In this document: positions 1-9,201 of the stretch, piece after piece | Layout of the letters: every line of letters starts with the position of its first letter | Numbering within the stretch: position 1 is the stretch's first letter | From: a bacterium | Lineage (GTDB): Bacteria; JAMCPX01 | NCBI GenBank assembly: GCA_021792615.1 | Contig: JAJYUJ010000006.1 | Span: forward strand, 21,195-85,194 | DNA length: 64,000 bases | Direction of reading: 5' to 3' | Made by a program: the position numbers and the translations under genes | Notes under the pieces: generated by a model | The model's database searches: none | What the model saw: only the letters and a program-made list of their open reading frames with translations | What the model was told of the DNA's origin: nothing

Positions 1-541
1 ATGCCGGTGTGTTTGCATTTACCAGTGCGGCATCATACCATTGTTTTTTCTGCGGATCGTAAAGAACTTCATACGCCTCCGAAAGCTTCTTAAAAATTGC
101 GTTGAGTTTGACCTTATAATCGCCTATATTTTTTTTGAAATACCTGTCCGGATGGTAAATCTTCGATAGTTCAAAAAATTTTGCCTTCACCTGATCAGGC
201 TTTACCTGAAGAGGTACGGATAGTATCTGATAAAACGTTCCGTTTTTTACGGTATCGGTCATTTTTTCTATGGCGCTCTTTTCATCTTCACTCAGGTCAA
301 CATCGTTATTTTCTTTATTGCCCGCAGGTTCCAACCCGTCGATCAGAAAAACTTTTTTATTCCAGAGACCCTTGATAACTTCAAGCGCCTGGTCATAGGG
401 CAACCCGCTCAGAGAGGCAAGGTCGTCAACGGAACTTACACCATCTACTCTCGACAGCAAATATCCCTCTATCGGCGTCAGCTTCAGAGTGTTGTATGAT
501 AGCGAAGAATTCAGTTTTGGCACCCCTTTTATAAATTCCAT
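1..541 (-). CDS. J-domain (DnaJ-like) protein, C-terminus cut by window edge
   Basis: The minus-strand reading frame is open from an ATG at 541 to the left edge, giving 180 residues without a stop. Residues about 101-172 form a J domain: 'FYQILSV', then the diagnostic HPD tripeptide at residues 130-132 (IYHPDRYFKK), then 'LSEAYEVLYDPQKKQWYD'. J domains stimulate the ATPase of DnaK-type chaperones. Residues 1-70 look like a small winged-helix-like domain (TPIEGYLLSRVDG ... VDDLASLSGLP), an arrangement seen in several predicted deltaproteobacterial J proteins. A charged linker rich in Asp/Glu (about 74-95) joins the two. The true C-terminus lies outside the window, so length and any further domains are unknown. 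The gene lies 50 bp downstream of khpA and runs the same way. The J domain is certain; the client and role are not. Confidence 0.85.
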   Translation of the reverse strand, partial: MEFIKGVPKLNSSLSYNTLKLTPIEGYLLSRVDGVSSVDDLASLSGLPYDQALEVIKGLWNKKVFLIDGLEPAGNKENNDVDLSEDEKSAIEKMTDTVKNGTFYQILSVPLQVKPDQVKAKFFELSKIYHPDRYFKKNIGDYKVKLNAIFKKLSEAYEVLYDPQKKQWYDAALVNANTPA

Positions 542-591
542 ACGATAAGATCTCTACCTCTCTCCATGAATAAACCCAGGATATTCGCAAC

Positions 592-822
592 CTATCCTAT
601 AATCTCAAGGTTATATCTTTTCCCCCTTTTACCGCTTGCGGCGAGAAGGATCGTCCGAATGGCTTTGGCATGATTGCCTTCTTTCCCTACGATTTTCCCG
701 ACATCGTTTTTGGCGACCTTCAGTTCGAGTACAACAGTATGCTCACCCTCAATTTCCGTAACATTAACCTCCTCCGGATTATCCACCATGGCCTTCGCTA
801 TCTTTTCTATGAGCTCCTTCAT
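592..822 (-). CDS. khpA: KH-domain RNA-binding protein KhpA (YlqC family)
   Basis: A 76-residue protein made of one KH domain. The GxxG RNA-binding loop is visible at residues 46-49 (GKEG) within '[19 protein letters not shown]', and the size matches the KhpA/YlqC family. In other bacteria KhpA binds RNA, often as a heterodimer with KhpB, and affects translation, cell division and sRNA stability; that is family knowledge. The start codon is preceded by a strong Shine-Dalgarno (AAGGAGGG). It lies 10 bp after the end of the upstream DUF507 gene, so the DUF507 pair, khpA and probably the J-domain gene form one transcription unit. Confidence 0.93.
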   Translation of the reverse strand: MKELIEKIAKAMVDNPEEVNVTEIEGEHTVVLELKVAKNDVGKIVGKEGNHAKAIRTILLAASGKRGKRYNLEIIG

Positions 823-832
823 CTTACCCTCC

Positions 833-1123
833 TTATTTTTTTATACTCCCTATTTTCTGCCTTTTGAGCATTTCTTCTTTGTACTTTGAATAAAGTATCT
901 TCCATTCCTCGCTTCCCTCCGGAACCCTTTTGGATAATGAGGCTATTTTATCCCTCACTGAGTTATCGATGGATTCATTGAAGTTTTCAAAGTCCGCAAA
1001 TCCGTTTTTAATAAGGGCGAGTATTTCCCCTCTTCTGGTAGGATCGATAAGGTTTTTTTCCATAAGCCGGCTGACGATGTCATGGGAAAGTTTGCTTATT
1101 CTTTCATCACTCAAGCGGCTCAT
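833..1123 (-). CDS. DUF507 family protein, second of a tandem pair
   Basis: A 96-residue, largely helical, charged protein ([20 protein letters not shown]...) of the DUF507 type, a small family found mainly in Deltaproteobacteria and Aquificae with no assigned function. It has no signal peptide or membrane segment. The start overlaps the stop of the preceding DUF507 gene by 4 bp (ATGA), which points to translational coupling, and khpA follows after 10 bp. The two tandem proteins resemble each other: both have an N-terminal region that can be read as 'SEE/DER...LS', an amphipathic middle and a basic tail. They could form a heterodimer. The association with an RNA-binding KH protein is a context clue only. 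Confidence 0.75.
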   Translation of the reverse strand: MSRLSDERISKLSHDIVSRLMEKNLIDPTRRGEILALIKNGFADFENFNESIDNSVRDKIASLSKRVPEGSEEWKILYSKYKEEMLKRQKIGSIKK

Positions 1124-1401
1124 ATGATGAGCTTCCTTTCTTTTATAAGCTGCTGCTTGATCATATTGAAAAGTTTGTTGTAATCCAGCTTTCCCGACTT
1201 GAGTTCCGAATCATACCTTTCCATAATGTCCTTAACTTCTTCATTCAGCCTGTCTTCCAATTTCATATCCTCTGCAATGATGGCATAAATGGCAAGGCTT
1301 ATATCTTCCCTTTTGGCCTGTTTCAGGAGCAGATTCTTGTCCACGATCATCTTGGACAAAAAGTCGCTTAATCCTCTCATCTCTTCACTGTTCAACTTCA
1401 T
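1120..1401 (-). CDS. DUF507 family protein, first of a tandem pair
   Basis: A 93-residue helical protein (MKLNSEEMRGLSDFLSKMIVDKNLLL...) assigned to DUF507 from its opening 'MKLNSEEMRGLSDFL', its length and its all-helical, charged composition. No catalytic motif or membrane segment is visible. Its ATGA overlap with the next DUF507 gene means the two are almost surely co-translated. Upstream, 49 bp separate it from the end of the Fur-family gene, so the five minus-strand genes from the regulator to the J-domain protein may be one operon. The Shine-Dalgarno is weak (AAAAGG about 12 nt before the ATG). Function unknown. Confidence 0.72.
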   Translation of the reverse strand: MKLNSEEMRGLSDFLSKMIVDKNLLLKQAKREDISLAIYAIIAEDMKLEDRLNEEVKDIMERYDSELKSGKLDYNKLFNMIKQQLIKERKLII

Positions 1402-1450
1402 TTTATTTTACAACCTTTTCTATTTCTTTCTTAAGCAAGAATTTAACCGC

Positions 1451-1927
1451 TTACACGTACATTTTCTTCCAACCCGGTTTCACCTTTTTCTTGCCGCACT
1501 GCTTGCAGATACCGAATATCTCCAATCTGTGAAAAATGGGCGCAAAGCCCGTGTTGCTGGATGCCTTATCTTTTAATTTTTCTATTTCTGCATCTTTAAA
1601 TTCTGTGACCGAGCCGCACCGGATACAGATCAGATGGTCGTGCTGAACAGAGGGTTCGTCATTGATTTCATATCTGGTAAAACCGTCCTTAAAATCAACC
1701 TCACGAGCAAAGCCGTACCTGACGAGGAGTTTGAGTGTCCTGTAAACCGTAACGAAACCTATGCCTGCCCGGATTTTTTTTACTATTTCATACAGTTCGT
1801 CTGCATTGAGATGCTTATTGCTTGCAACAAAGGCACGGATAATGGCATTCCTTTTTTCACTGTTTCTGAACCCTTTTTTATCAAGTTCTGAAATGATTTT
1901 ATTCTGAAAAATCAACTTTCTATCCAT
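1451..1927 (-). CDS. Fur-family metal-dependent transcriptional regulator
   Basis: A 158-residue Fur/PerR/Zur-type regulator. The winged-helix recognition region is 'GFVTVYRTLKLLVRYGFA' (about 57-74). The hinge and metal site carry HDH at residues 96-98, and two CxxC pairs (C101/C104 and C141/C144) form the structural zinc site. The start at 1927 was chosen because the family begins near 'MDRKLIFQNKIISELDKKG' and an AAAAGG lies just upstream. An in-frame extension to 2038 gives 37 residues unlike any Fur protein. Which metal or signal it senses (Fe, Zn, Mn or peroxide) cannot be told from the sequence. The lone basic C-terminal tail (CGKKKVKPGWKKMYV) is slightly unusual. It is divergent from the papain-like protease gene and may regulate it. 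Confidence 0.9.
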   Translation of the reverse strand: MDRKLIFQNKIISELDKKGFRNSEKRNAIIRAFVASNKHLNADELYEIVKKIRAGIGFVTVYRTLKLLVRYGFAREVDFKDGFTRYEINDEPSVQHDHLICIRCGSVTEFKDAEIEKLKDKASSNTGFAPIFHRLEIFGICKQCGKKKVKPGWKKMYV

Positions 1928-2053
1928 AGTATGCCTTTTACCAGAAATACGGTGTATGTCAACTCTGCCGGTCCGTATCATGGAGGATTTTAAAACGTTA
2001 CCTGCCCTTTCTGCCGGTAATTGTTCAAAGAAAAACAATCACCGTAAACGATA

Positions 2054-2081
2054 TTGACAATATAGTTATTGTTTGTATTTA
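2054..2081 (+). promoter_or_regulatory. Candidate sigma-70 promoter of the papain-like protease gene
   Basis: A perfect -35 hexamer TTGACA (2054-2059) is followed after 16 nt by TATTTA (2076-2081). The start codon is 30 nt further at 2111. Short inverted repeats overlap it: GTTTGTA (2071-2077) with TACAAAC (2088-2094), and AAACAAT (2033-2039) with ATTGTTT (2068-2074). These could be an operator, possibly for the divergently encoded Fur-family protein, but they do not match the classical Fur box. Confidence 0.45.
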
Positions 2082-2110
2082 AATTGTTACAAACCTTAAA
2101 AGGAGGCTTT

Positions 2111-2851
2111 ATGATAAAAAGACATTACGGGTGGCGGCCGGACGTACCGGATCAAAGGGATTTTTTGTACTCGAGGGTGGTCAGGATACCGAAAAAACTG
2201 CCTGGTATAATCGATCTGAGGGTGCACTGTTCTGCCGTCGAGGATCAGGGTGATCTTGGAAGCTGCACGGCCAATGCACTTGCCGGAAATATCGAATATC
2301 TTGAAAACATCCAGGCCCGGAAATTCGAGGATAAAAGCAGGCTTTTCATCTACTACAACGAACGATCCCTGGAAGGACATGTGGGGGAAGACAGCGGTGC
2401 CATGCTCAGGGACGGGATTAAGGTATGTGCAAAGTACGGAGCATGTGACGAACGTATATGGCCATATACCATAAATAAATTCGCACTTAAACCGGATAAA
2501 AAGGCATACGCGGACGGAAAGAAACATCTGATCGTATCGTATCACAGGATTCTGACCACAGACGAGATGCGTACATGCCTTGCGGAAGGATTTCCTTTTG
2601 TGTTTGGTTTCGCGGTTTATGAGAGCTTCGAGACACAGCGGGTCGCAAGCACCGGTGTCGTCAATATGCCCGGAAAGTCGGAAAGGATGCTCGGCGGGCA
2701 TGCTGTCATGGCCGTTGGCTACGTTGATAAAGTAAAGAGGTTCATTGTGAGGAATTCATGGGGCGAAGACTGGGGTGTGCGCGGATATTTCACGCTGCCG
2801 TATAAATACATGCAGACACTCGCCGATGACTTCTGGACCATACGGAAGTAG
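2111..2851 (+). CDS. Papain-family (C1) cysteine peptidase, cytoplasmic form
   Basis: A 246-residue C1A-type peptidase. The oxyanion Gln and nucleophilic Cys are in 'VEDQGDLGSCTANA' (Q46, C52). The catalytic His is H197 in 'GGHAVMAVGY' and the Asn is N215 in 'RNSWGEDWGVRGYF'. All four active-site elements are present, so it should be active. It lacks both a signal peptide and the usual papain inhibitory propeptide: the mature-like domain starts almost at residue 1. The start at 2111 is fixed by a strong Shine-Dalgarno (AAAGGAGG) 8 nt upstream. It is a single-gene unit between two convergent or divergent neighbours, closed by the hairpin at 2910-2935. Substrates are unknown. Bacterial homologues are sporadic, which suggests horizontal transfer, though base composition does not stand out to the eye. 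Confidence 0.9.
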   Translation: MIKRHYGWRPDVPDQRDFLYSRVVRIPKKLPGIIDLRVHCSAVEDQGDLGSCTANALAGNIEYLENIQARKFEDKSRLFIYYNERSLEGHVGEDSGAMLRDGIKVCAKYGACDERIWPYTINKFALKPDKKAYADGKKHLIVSYHRILTTDEMRTCLAEGFPFVFGFAVYESFETQRVASTGVVNMPGKSERMLGGHAVMAVGYVDKVKRFIVRNSWGEDWGVRGYFTLPYKYMQTLADDFWTIRK

Positions 2852-2909
2852 ATAAACCCGGAAAATGCTTAGGTGACGGGAAAGCTAAAAGAACGGGCGA
2901 TTGAGAAAT

Positions 2910-2935
2910 CAGGGGCTTAAAAATCTAAGCCCCTG
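2910..2935. terminator. Hairpin terminator between convergent protease and ilvC genes
   Basis: A perfect 10-bp stem (CAGGGGCTTA / TAAGCCCCTG) with a 6-nt loop lies between the plus-strand protease stop (2851) and the minus-strand ilvC stop (2958). T-rich sequence follows on the plus strand, so it can end the protease transcript and possibly act in both directions. Confidence 0.75.
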
Positions 2936-2957
2936 TAATTTGATTGTTTGTCGGGAA

Positions 2958-3974
2958 CTAATTCTTGTTCTTGTCTACCAGCTTTTCTTTCTTGAGCCAC
3001 GGCATCATCTCTCTCAACTTCTGTCCGGTTTTCTCCGCAAGGTGCTCTTCGCCCTTCCTGGTCAGTGCGTTGAATACGGGCCTGTTCGCCTTATTCTCGA
3101 GGATCCATTCCTTTGCAAAACTGCCGTCCTGAATTTCCTTCAGAATCGACTTCATCTCGCACTTGACCGCGTCCGATATAACTCTCGGACCACGGGTCAG
3201 ATCTCCAAATTGCGCGGTGTTGCTGACAGAGTATCTCATGTTCGACATGCCTCCTTCGTAGACAAGGTCGACGATGAGTTTCATCTCGTGAATACATTCG
3301 AAATATGCCATCTCGGGTGCATAGCCGGCGTTAACGAGTGTCTCGAAACCGCCGAGCATAAGGGCTGTAACGCCGCCGCACAGAACAGCCTGCTCGCCGA
3401 ACAGGTCGGTTTCCGTTTCTTCTTTAAAAGTCGTTTCAATAATACCTGCCCTGCCCGCACCGATGCCTGCGGCATAAGCAAGTCCTACCTCTTTCGTGTC
3501 TCCCGATGGGTCCTGGTGTATTGCAAGCAGCGATGGCACTCCCCTGCCCTTGGTGTATTCACCTCTGACGAGATGCCCTGGACCTTTGGGAGCAACCATA
3601 AATACGTTGACATCCGGAGAAGGGATAATCTGTCCGTAGTGTATATTAAAACCATGAGCAAACGCGAGATATGCCCCTTTCCTGAGGTTGGGTCCTATCT
3701 CTTTACTATAAATGTCGGCCTGCAGTTCATCCGGAAGCAGGATCATGACGACATCCGCCTGTTTTACGGCATCCGCAATGTTGTACACCTTAAATCCGGC
3801 AGCCTCGGCCTTGGCCCATGATTTACCTTCCTTCCTTCCGCCTATAATAACATTCATCTTGCTTTCCTTCAGGTTGTTGGAATGACCGAATCCCTGACTT
3901 CCGTAACCGATAATGGCTATAGTTTTACCCTTTAGCGGTTTCGTATCGATATCTTTTTCGTAATAAACTTTCAT
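2958..3974 (-). CDS. ilvC: Ketol-acid reductoisomerase, class I
   Basis: A 338-residue short-form (class I) KARI that converts acetolactate or acetohydroxybutyrate to the dihydroxy acid in valine, isoleucine and leucine synthesis. The Rossmann nucleotide motif GYGSQG is at residues 23-28, followed by the cofactor loop '[16 protein letters not shown]'. The knotted C-terminal domain carries the acidic metal ligands in '[12 protein letters not shown]' and '[12 protein letters not shown]'. Length is exactly that of the family. A strong Shine-Dalgarno (AAGGAGG) precedes the ATG. It is the last gene of the DUF465-ilvD-ilvB-ilvN-ilvC operon, separated from ilvN by 163 bp, and is followed by a hairpin terminator. 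Confidence 0.98.
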   Translation of the reverse strand: MKVYYEKDIDTKPLKGKTIAIIGYGSQGFGHSNNLKESKMNVIIGGRKEGKSWAKAEAAGFKVYNIADAVKQADVVMILLPDELQADIYSKEIGPNLRKGAYLAFAHGFNIHYGQIIPSPDVNVFMVAPKGPGHLVRGEYTKGRGVPSLLAIHQDPSGDTKEVGLAYAAGIGAGRAGIIETTFKEETETDLFGEQAVLCGGVTALMLGGFETLVNAGYAPEMAYFECIHEMKLIVDLVYEGGMSNMRYSVSNTAQFGDLTRGPRVISDAVKCEMKSILKEIQDGSFAKEWILENKANRPVFNALTRKGEEHLAEKTGQKLREMMPWLKKEKLVDKNKN

Positions 3975-4137
3975 ACTGCCTCCTTTTATATTTTCATTTT
4001 TTTTAATTACTTGTTTTTGTCATTCCGCACTTGATGCGCAATCCGGTTGTTTCTCTTTCTCTGGTTTCCCCTTTTCATGTGAATGACAGGAAAGACCGCT
4101 CTGGAACGGAACAATCATATTTTTATTGTTTTACTCT

Positions 4138-4638
4138 CTATTTGTTGTCTATAGAATTATGCTGGATTGACCGCTGCATTGCAACTTTTCCGGTCCTCAC
4201 GATGTCCTTCACCCCGAGCGGTTTCAAAAGATTGAGAACTGCACCAATCTTCTCTTCATCGCCCGTGAGTTCTATAACAAAAGTATCGGGACTCACGTCG
4301 ACGATCTTGCCCCGGAATATATCAACCAGCCTCAGCACCTCTGTCCTGTTTTCACCGGAAGCCGATACCTTTATCAGCACCATCTCCCTTTCTACATGTC
4401 CGGTAACCGTCAGATCGACGACCTTGATAGTATTGATAAGCTTGTTCAATTGCTTGATAATCTGCTCGATAATTTTATCTTCACCGTTGGTTACTATCGT
4501 CATCTTGGATACGGAAGGATCCAGCGTCTCTGCCACGCTCAAACTTTCTATGTTATAACCTCTGCCGCTGAACAATCCAGCAACCCTTGCAAGTACACCG
4601 AACTTATTCTCGACGGTTAGCGATATCGTATGCCTCAT
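4138..4638 (-). CDS. ilvN: Acetolactate synthase regulatory (small) subunit
   Basis: A 166-residue regulatory subunit of acetohydroxyacid synthase (IlvN/IlvH type). Residues 1-75 are an ACT domain ('[31 protein letters not shown]'), the valine-binding fold that confers feedback inhibition. The remainder is the typical second domain ('[35 protein letters not shown]'). Length matches the long small-subunit class, about 160-170 residues. It starts 9 bp after the ilvB stop, consistent with co-translation of the two subunits. The basic tail '[12 protein letters not shown]' is poorly conserved in the family. Confidence 0.97.
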   Translation of the reverse strand: MRHTISLTVENKFGVLARVAGLFSGRGYNIESLSVAETLDPSVSKMTIVTNGEDKIIEQIIKQLNKLINTIKVVDLTVTGHVEREMVLIKVSASGENRTEVLRLVDIFRGKIVDVSPDTFVIELTGDEEKIGAVLNLLKPLGVKDIVRTGKVAMQRSIQHNSIDNK

Positions 4639-4647
4639 TATTCACCC

Positions 4648-6336
4648 CTATGCTAATAACATCTTTTTCAGAGAAGCCCCGGACGGTACCATCGGGTAGA
4701 CGTCCTCTTCCTCTTCAACGCGAAAATCGATCAGTACCGGAAGTTTACTCTTGAGCGCTTCCTTCAATACCGGAAGAACATCGTTTTTCTTTTCTACTGC
4801 ATATCCTTTGGCACCATACGCATCGGCAAGTTTCACAAAATCGGGTTTATGGGACATATCGGTATGCGAGTATCTCTTGCCGTAAAAAAGGCTCTGCCAC
4901 TGCCTGACCATTCCGAGATAGTTGTTGTTCAGGATTGCCACGACCACATTCACCTTGTACTGCACGGCCGTTGCAAGCTCCTGAATATTCATTTGAATGC
5001 TTCCGTCTCCCGCGATGTCGATAACGGTTGCTTCCGGCATGGCGACCTTTGCGCCGATGGCTGCGGGAAAGCCGTAGCCCATGGTCCCGAGTCCGCCGGA
5101 TGTTACGAAGGTCCTTGGCTTGCCGAACTTATAAAACTGGGCTGTCCACATCTGGTTCTGACCGACCTCCGTTGTGATAATGGCATTGCCTTTCGTCAAT
5201 TCGTAAATCCGTTCTATGACAAACTGCGGCTTGAGCTTGCCGGTCTCCTTGTAGGTCAGCGGATGAGATTCTTTCCACTGGTTTATAAGCGTCTTCCAGT
5301 CCTCACTCTCGCGGACAAAGCCTTTAAGCCTCTTATCCTGTTTTAAAAGCTTGTTCATCTCTGCCAGAATACTTTTTGCATTTCCGACAATCGGTATGTC
5401 CACCTCTACGTTTTTACTGATGGAAGTCGGGTCTATATCGATATGCACAATCTTCGCCTCGGGCGCAAATTCACTGATATCGCCGGTTACCCGGTCATCG
5501 AACCGTGCGCCGATTGCAACAAGCATATCGGTATGCGTAACAGCCATATTTGCCGCATAGGTTCCGTGCATGCCGAGCATGCCCAGAAACAACGGGTGCT
5601 CGCCCGGAAATCCTCCAAGCCCCATGAGCGTATTGGTCACCGGTGCCTTCAACAATTCCGCAAATGCAAACAGCTCTTTTGAAGCACCGGAGCTTATAAT
5701 ACCTCCGCCGGTATAGATAACCGGTTTTTTCGAAGCGAGGATCATGTCTATTGAACGTTTGATCTGGTTTGTATGGCCTTCGTACGTCGGTTTATATCCC
5801 GGCAATTCAATATCATCGGGATAAGAGAACTCGGCTGAATCCATGGTGACATCCTTGGGGATATCCACAACGACAGGCCCCGGCCTGCCGGTCCTTGCTA
5901 TATAGAACGCCTCTTTTATGGTTTTTGCTATGTCCTTGACATTTTTAATGAGAAAATTGTGTTTTGTGCATGACCGTGTGATACCGACAATATCTGCCTC
6001 CTGGAATGCATCGTTGCCGACCAGATTTGTAGGCACCTGTCCCGTAAATACAACGATAGGTATGGAATCCATGTATGCCGTGGCCAACCCCGTCACCGTA
6101 TTTGTAGCACCGGGACCGGATGTTACAAGGGCAACCCCAACCTTTCCTGTTACCCGTGCGTAACCGTCTGCCATGTGAGCTGCGCCCTGCTCATGTCTGA
6201 CGAGAATGTGCTTTATATCGCTGTGATAAAGCTCATCATATATGTATAGTACGACGCCGCCGGGATATCCGAAGATCGTATCCACACCCTCTTTTTTGAG
6301 ACTCTCCACAAATATTTTTGCGCCATTCATCTTCAT
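4648..6336 (-). CDS. ilvB: Acetolactate synthase catalytic (large) subunit
   Basis: A 562-residue ThDP-dependent enzyme that condenses pyruvate with pyruvate or 2-oxobutyrate. The activating Glu is E49 in '[16 protein letters not shown]'. The ThDP/Mg motif runs from GDGS (443-446) to NNN (470-472), and the central FAD-binding domain is intact ('[11 protein letters not shown]'). The order of domains and the length are standard for biosynthetic AHAS. An AAGGA Shine-Dalgarno lies about 11 nt before the ATG. A 131-bp gap separates it from ilvD; nothing in that gap matches a T-box or leader peptide that I can recognise. Confidence 0.98.
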   Translation of the reverse strand: MKMNGAKIFVESLKKEGVDTIFGYPGGVVLYIYDELYHSDIKHILVRHEQGAAHMADGYARVTGKVGVALVTSGPGATNTVTGLATAYMDSIPIVVFTGQVPTNLVGNDAFQEADIVGITRSCTKHNFLIKNVKDIAKTIKEAFYIARTGRPGPVVVDIPKDVTMDSAEFSYPDDIELPGYKPTYEGHTNQIKRSIDMILASKKPVIYTGGGIISSGASKELFAFAELLKAPVTNTLMGLGGFPGEHPLFLGMLGMHGTYAANMAVTHTDMLVAIGARFDDRVTGDISEFAPEAKIVHIDIDPTSISKNVEVDIPIVGNAKSILAEMNKLLKQDKRLKGFVRESEDWKTLINQWKESHPLTYKETGKLKPQFVIERIYELTKGNAIITTEVGQNQMWTAQFYKFGKPRTFVTSGGLGTMGYGFPAAIGAKVAMPEATVIDIAGDGSIQMNIQELATAVQYKVNVVVAILNNNYLGMVRQWQSLFYGKRYSHTDMSHKPDFVKLADAYGAKGYAVEKKNDVLPVLKEALKSKLPVLIDFRVEEEEDVYPMVPSGASLKKMLLA

Positions 6337-6467
6337 GTGTTCTCTATCCTTTCCTTCGATCTATTTTCAGCATCCCTTTAAAATACGAAGGGCTTCGGGC
6401 GTTATGACCTTGCTTTTGCAGCTCCGTCCCTGTTGTGCACGAGGGTTAACGCAGAAGCGCCTGCGAA

Positions 6468-8120
6468 TCACCTCAGTACAGCACCGGTGTTCGCCGATGT
6501 CACCAGCTGAGCGTACCGGGCAAGCCAGCCACTCTTGAATTTAGGTTCGGGAGGCTTGAATTCCATTCGCCTTCTTTTAATTTCATCATCATTGATATCA
6601 ATATCAATAGATTTTTTCTTAAGGTCTATAATAATGGTGTCGCCATCCCTGACCAGAGCGATGGGTCCGCCAGCGGCTGCTTCAGGAGAAACATGTCCTA
6701 TGGCAAGCCCCCGCGTCCCTCCGGAAAACCTCCCATCCGTAATCAGGGCGACTTTGTCTCCCATACCCATACCCGATATCGCCGAAGTCGGCGACAGCAT
6801 CTCACGCATACCGGGACCGCCCCTGGGTCCTTCATACCGCACGAAAATGGCATCTCCGGCTTTTATCTGCTTGCCCATGATAGCCTTCATCGCGAGCTGC
6901 TCCGAGTCAAAGACCTTTGCCGTACCTTTAAAATATTCGAGCCCTGCTTCTATGCCTGCGACCTTGATCACCGCACCGTCCGGTGCGAGACTGCCTTTCA
7001 ACACCGCAATACCGCCGCTTTTACTGTAGGCTTTGTCGAGCGATCTTATAACCTCTTTATCGTAGACCGTGCCTCTCTTTGCAAGCTCCAGTATGGATGG
7101 TCCGGTAACAGTCGGGTTGTCCTTGAGCATGTCTTTTAACCTGTTTAACACCGCCGGAATACCGCCTGCATATTCGATATCCTCCATCATATAATCACCC
7201 GATGGCCGGATGCGGGTAATGTTGGGCGTTTCACTGCTGATCCTATCGAACAAATCCAGGGGGAGTTCTATGCCGGCTTCATGCGCAATCGCAGTGATGT
7301 GCAGTACCGTATTCGTGGAACCGCCGAGAGACATGTCCACGCGTATTGCATTCTCAAATGCATTCTTCGTCATGATCTGCCGTGCCGTAATATTGTTTTT
7401 AACAAGTTCAACGATTCTCTTGCCGGTTTCAAAAGCAAGGTGCCTTTTCTTCGAGGATACTGCAAGTGCTGTTCCGGCACCGTACAATGACATGCCCAGC
7501 ACCTCGGTAAGACACGCCATGGTGTTTGCGGTAAATAATCCCTGGCAGGATCCTTCACCCGGACATGAACCGATCTCCATCGCCACAACATCATCTTCCG
7601 TAAGCTCGCCCCTGTTGTATTTACCGACTGCTTCAAATGCATCATGAACAAGATCGAGCCGTTCGCCCTTATATCTTCCCCCGAGCATGGGTCCTGCCGT
7701 CAAAACGATTGCGGGTATATCGAGCCGTGCAGCAGCCATAAGCATGCCCGGTGTTATCTTGTCGCAGTTCGTCAGCAGTATCATACCGTCAAGCCTGTGC
7801 GCGGAAATCACCGTTTCGACGGAGTCGGCAATAAGCTCCCGTATGGGGAGGGAGTAATGCATACCAACATGTCCCATTGCTATACCGTCACAAATACCGG
7901 GTATACCAAAGAGAAATGGGTGGCCGCCGCCTGCGTAAACTCCGTTCTCGAGAAATCTCTCCAGTGTCCTCATGCCGACATGACCGGGGATCAGATCGGT
8001 AAAACTCGATGCTATTCCGATAAACGGCTTTTCGAATTCAGAACGTGCAACACCGGTCGCATGCATCAGCGCACGGTGCGGTACTCTTTCGATTCCCTTT
8101 TTTATTTCATCACTGCGCAT
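6468..8120 (-). CDS. ilvD: Dihydroxy-acid dehydratase
   Basis: A 550-residue Fe-S dehydratase for the third common step of branched-chain amino-acid synthesis. Cluster and active-site regions are visible: 'GICDGI' (C77), 'NCDKITPGM' (C119) and '[18 protein letters not shown]' (C186, C192). The C-terminal signature '[21 protein letters not shown]' is complete. The ATG at 8120 was preferred over an in-frame TTG at 8129, because the family begins 'MRSDxIKKGxERxPHR' and the Shine-Dalgarno (AAGGAG) sits too close to the TTG. It begins 5 bp after the DUF465 stop. If it carries an oxygen-sensitive cluster, as most of the family do, this fits an anaerobic host. Confidence 0.97.
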   Translation of the reverse strand: MRSDEIKKGIERVPHRALMHATGVARSEFEKPFIGIASSFTDLIPGHVGMRTLERFLENGVYAGGGHPFLFGIPGICDGIAMGHVGMHYSLPIRELIADSVETVISAHRLDGMILLTNCDKITPGMLMAAARLDIPAIVLTAGPMLGGRYKGERLDLVHDAFEAVGKYNRGELTEDDVVAMEIGSCPGEGSCQGLFTANTMACLTEVLGMSLYGAGTALAVSSKKRHLAFETGKRIVELVKNNITARQIMTKNAFENAIRVDMSLGGSTNTVLHITAIAHEAGIELPLDLFDRISSETPNITRIRPSGDYMMEDIEYAGGIPAVLNRLKDMLKDNPTVTGPSILELAKRGTVYDKEVIRSLDKAYSKSGGIAVLKGSLAPDGAVIKVAGIEAGLEYFKGTAKVFDSEQLAMKAIMGKQIKAGDAIFVRYEGPRGGPGMREMLSPTSAISGMGMGDKVALITDGRFSGGTRGLAIGHVSPEAAAGGPIALVRDGDTIIIDLKKKSIDIDINDDEIKRRRMEFKPPEPKFKSGWLARYAQLVTSANTGAVLR

Positions 8121-8125
8121 GAGGG

Positions 8126-8356
8126 TCAATTCTCCTTCACGGTATATTTCTTGAGGAGTTCAAACATCTTATCCTTGCCGGAAAGCTTGAGTTTTTGCAG
8201 TCTTTTCTTTTCCATTTCTTCTTCCGGCGACAAATGAACCTTTTTTTCCAATTCTCTCAGTTTTTGTTCATAATCAAGATGCTCTGTCCACAGCTTTTTT
8301 AACTCGGGATCCCCCTCTGAAAACTTCATAACAAGCAAACGCTCTTTTTCTTCCAC
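8126..8356 (-). CDS. DUF465 (YdcH-like) small coiled-coil protein
   Basis: A 76-residue, highly charged, wholly helical protein ([25 protein letters not shown]...[29 protein letters not shown]). The pattern 'L..EH..Y...L..LE....L+.EE..E...L+K.KL..KD.....L' is that of DUF465/YdcH proteins, whose function is unknown. It starts at a GTG with a strong Shine-Dalgarno (AAAGGAGG) 9 nt upstream. It is the first gene behind the promoter at 8396-8424 and abuts ilvD. Being promoter-proximal in a biosynthetic operon is curious, but DUF465 genes occur in many contexts. Confidence 0.8.
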   Translation of the reverse strand: MEEKERLLVMKFSEGDPELKKLWTEHLDYEQKLRELEKKVHLSPEEEMEKKRLQKLKLSGKDKMFELLKKYTVKEN

Positions 8357-8395
8357 TTTTTTTTGCCTCCTTTCGTACTATTCTTAATCCATTAC

Positions 8396-8424
8396 CATAT
8401 ATGCAATGAATGCCAAACTGTCAA
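8396..8424 (-). promoter_or_regulatory. Sigma-70 promoter of the ilv operon
   Basis: On the minus strand a perfect TTGACA (8419-8424) is separated by exactly 17 nt from TATATG (8396-8401). The predicted transcript starts near 8389, about 33 nt before the DUF465 GTG. There is no gene on either strand between here and the plsC stop at 8497, so this is the obvious promoter for DUF465-ilvD-ilvB-ilvN-ilvC. Confidence 0.7.
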
Positions 8425-8496
8425 ATATAAACGGCGGTATAAAACGTGCGGGCTGTAGAAATAAGAAGATCGGGATAAAGAAGGGCCGCTGCCGAA

Positions 8497-9201
8497 TCAG
8501 AATTGAGAACCAAGCGTTTCTATTGCATTCCTTACTTTCTCTATCAGGGCTTCCTTGATGTCCAAGGTATACCCCGACATACTGATAGGCTCTCCGACAT
8601 TGAGGTGGATCAGTCCTGGTTTTATCTTCAGGCTGTGGGGCGGTAAAAGCTCGAAACTCCCCTGTACCGCCATAGGGACAATGGGTATTCCGGTTTCGAG
8701 GGCAAGCACAAACCCGCCCTTTTTGAATTCACCCATCTTCCCTGTCATACTCCTTGTTCCTTCAGGAAACACCAATACGGACAATTTATACTTTCGTATT
8801 AATTCCTTAGCTTTTTCAATACTTTTCTTGGCACTCTCGATATTTTTTCTGTCAATAACAATGTGCCGCGACATATAAAGCGCCTGTCCGAATATGGGTA
8901 GTTTGATGAGCTCTTTTTTAACAAAAAATCTTATCCTGAAAGGAAGGTTTGGTGCCCATGCAACAGCATCGAGATGGCTCTGATGATTGGACATAAATAT
9001 ATATGATTTGTCTTTATCGAGATGATCCAAACCTTTTATGTCTACCTTTATTCCTGCACAGAATCTGATGGCCAGTGCCCATAACCGTGCACCGACATCA
9101 TAAACCCTGCCTCCCCGGTCAAAGATACCGGCCAGAGCAACAAGGGAACCGATCACTATGGTATTGATGATAATGACAATGACTGTTATAAAGGATCTCA
9201 T
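8497..9201 (-). CDS. 1-acyl-sn-glycerol-3-phosphate acyltransferase (PlsC-like), copy 1
   Basis: A 234-residue lysophosphatidic-acid acyltransferase family protein. The catalytic NHX4D motif is 'NHQSHLD' (H73, D78), and the acceptor-binding motif 'FPEGTRS' is at 145-151. A membrane helix occupies about residues 5-27, as is usual for PlsC. It is the last of the hemB-ahbD-DUF4177-RDD-plsC-plsC string and overlaps the preceding plsC by 4 bp. The two copies are clearly paralogous, sharing long runs such as 'KKSIEKAKELIRKY' versus 'KRSINEAKKRIKKY'. They may differ in acyl chain or lysophospholipid preference; nothing in the sequence decides this. Confidence 0.93.
   Translation of the reverse strand: MRSFITVIVIIINTIVIGSLVALAGIFDRGGRVYDVGARLWALAIRFCAGIKVDIKGLDHLDKDKSYIFMSNHQSHLDAVAWAPNLPFRIRFFVKKELIKLPIFGQALYMSRHIVIDRKNIESAKKSIEKAKELIRKYKLSVLVFPEGTRSMTGKMGEFKKGGFVLALETGIPIVPMAVQGSFELLPPHSLKIKPGLIHLNVGEPISMSGYTLDIKEALIEKVRNAIETLGSQF

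Noticed and set aside
2096-2701. Minus-strand frame of 201 codons opposite the papain-like protease
   Set aside because: The plus-strand frame has a complete active site and a strong ribosome site; the antisense frame has neither.
2901-3821. Plus-strand open frame of 306 codons opposite ilvC
   Set aside because: It is the antisense shadow of ilvC, has no Shine-Dalgarno and no recognisable protein pattern.
6337-6467. Leader peptide, T-box or attenuator before ilvB
   Set aside because: No run of Leu/Val/Ile codons, no T-box sequence and no convincing alternative hairpins were found.
7370-7651. Frame of 93 codons within ilvD
   Set aside because: Same-strand alternative frame fully inside ilvD with no family pattern.
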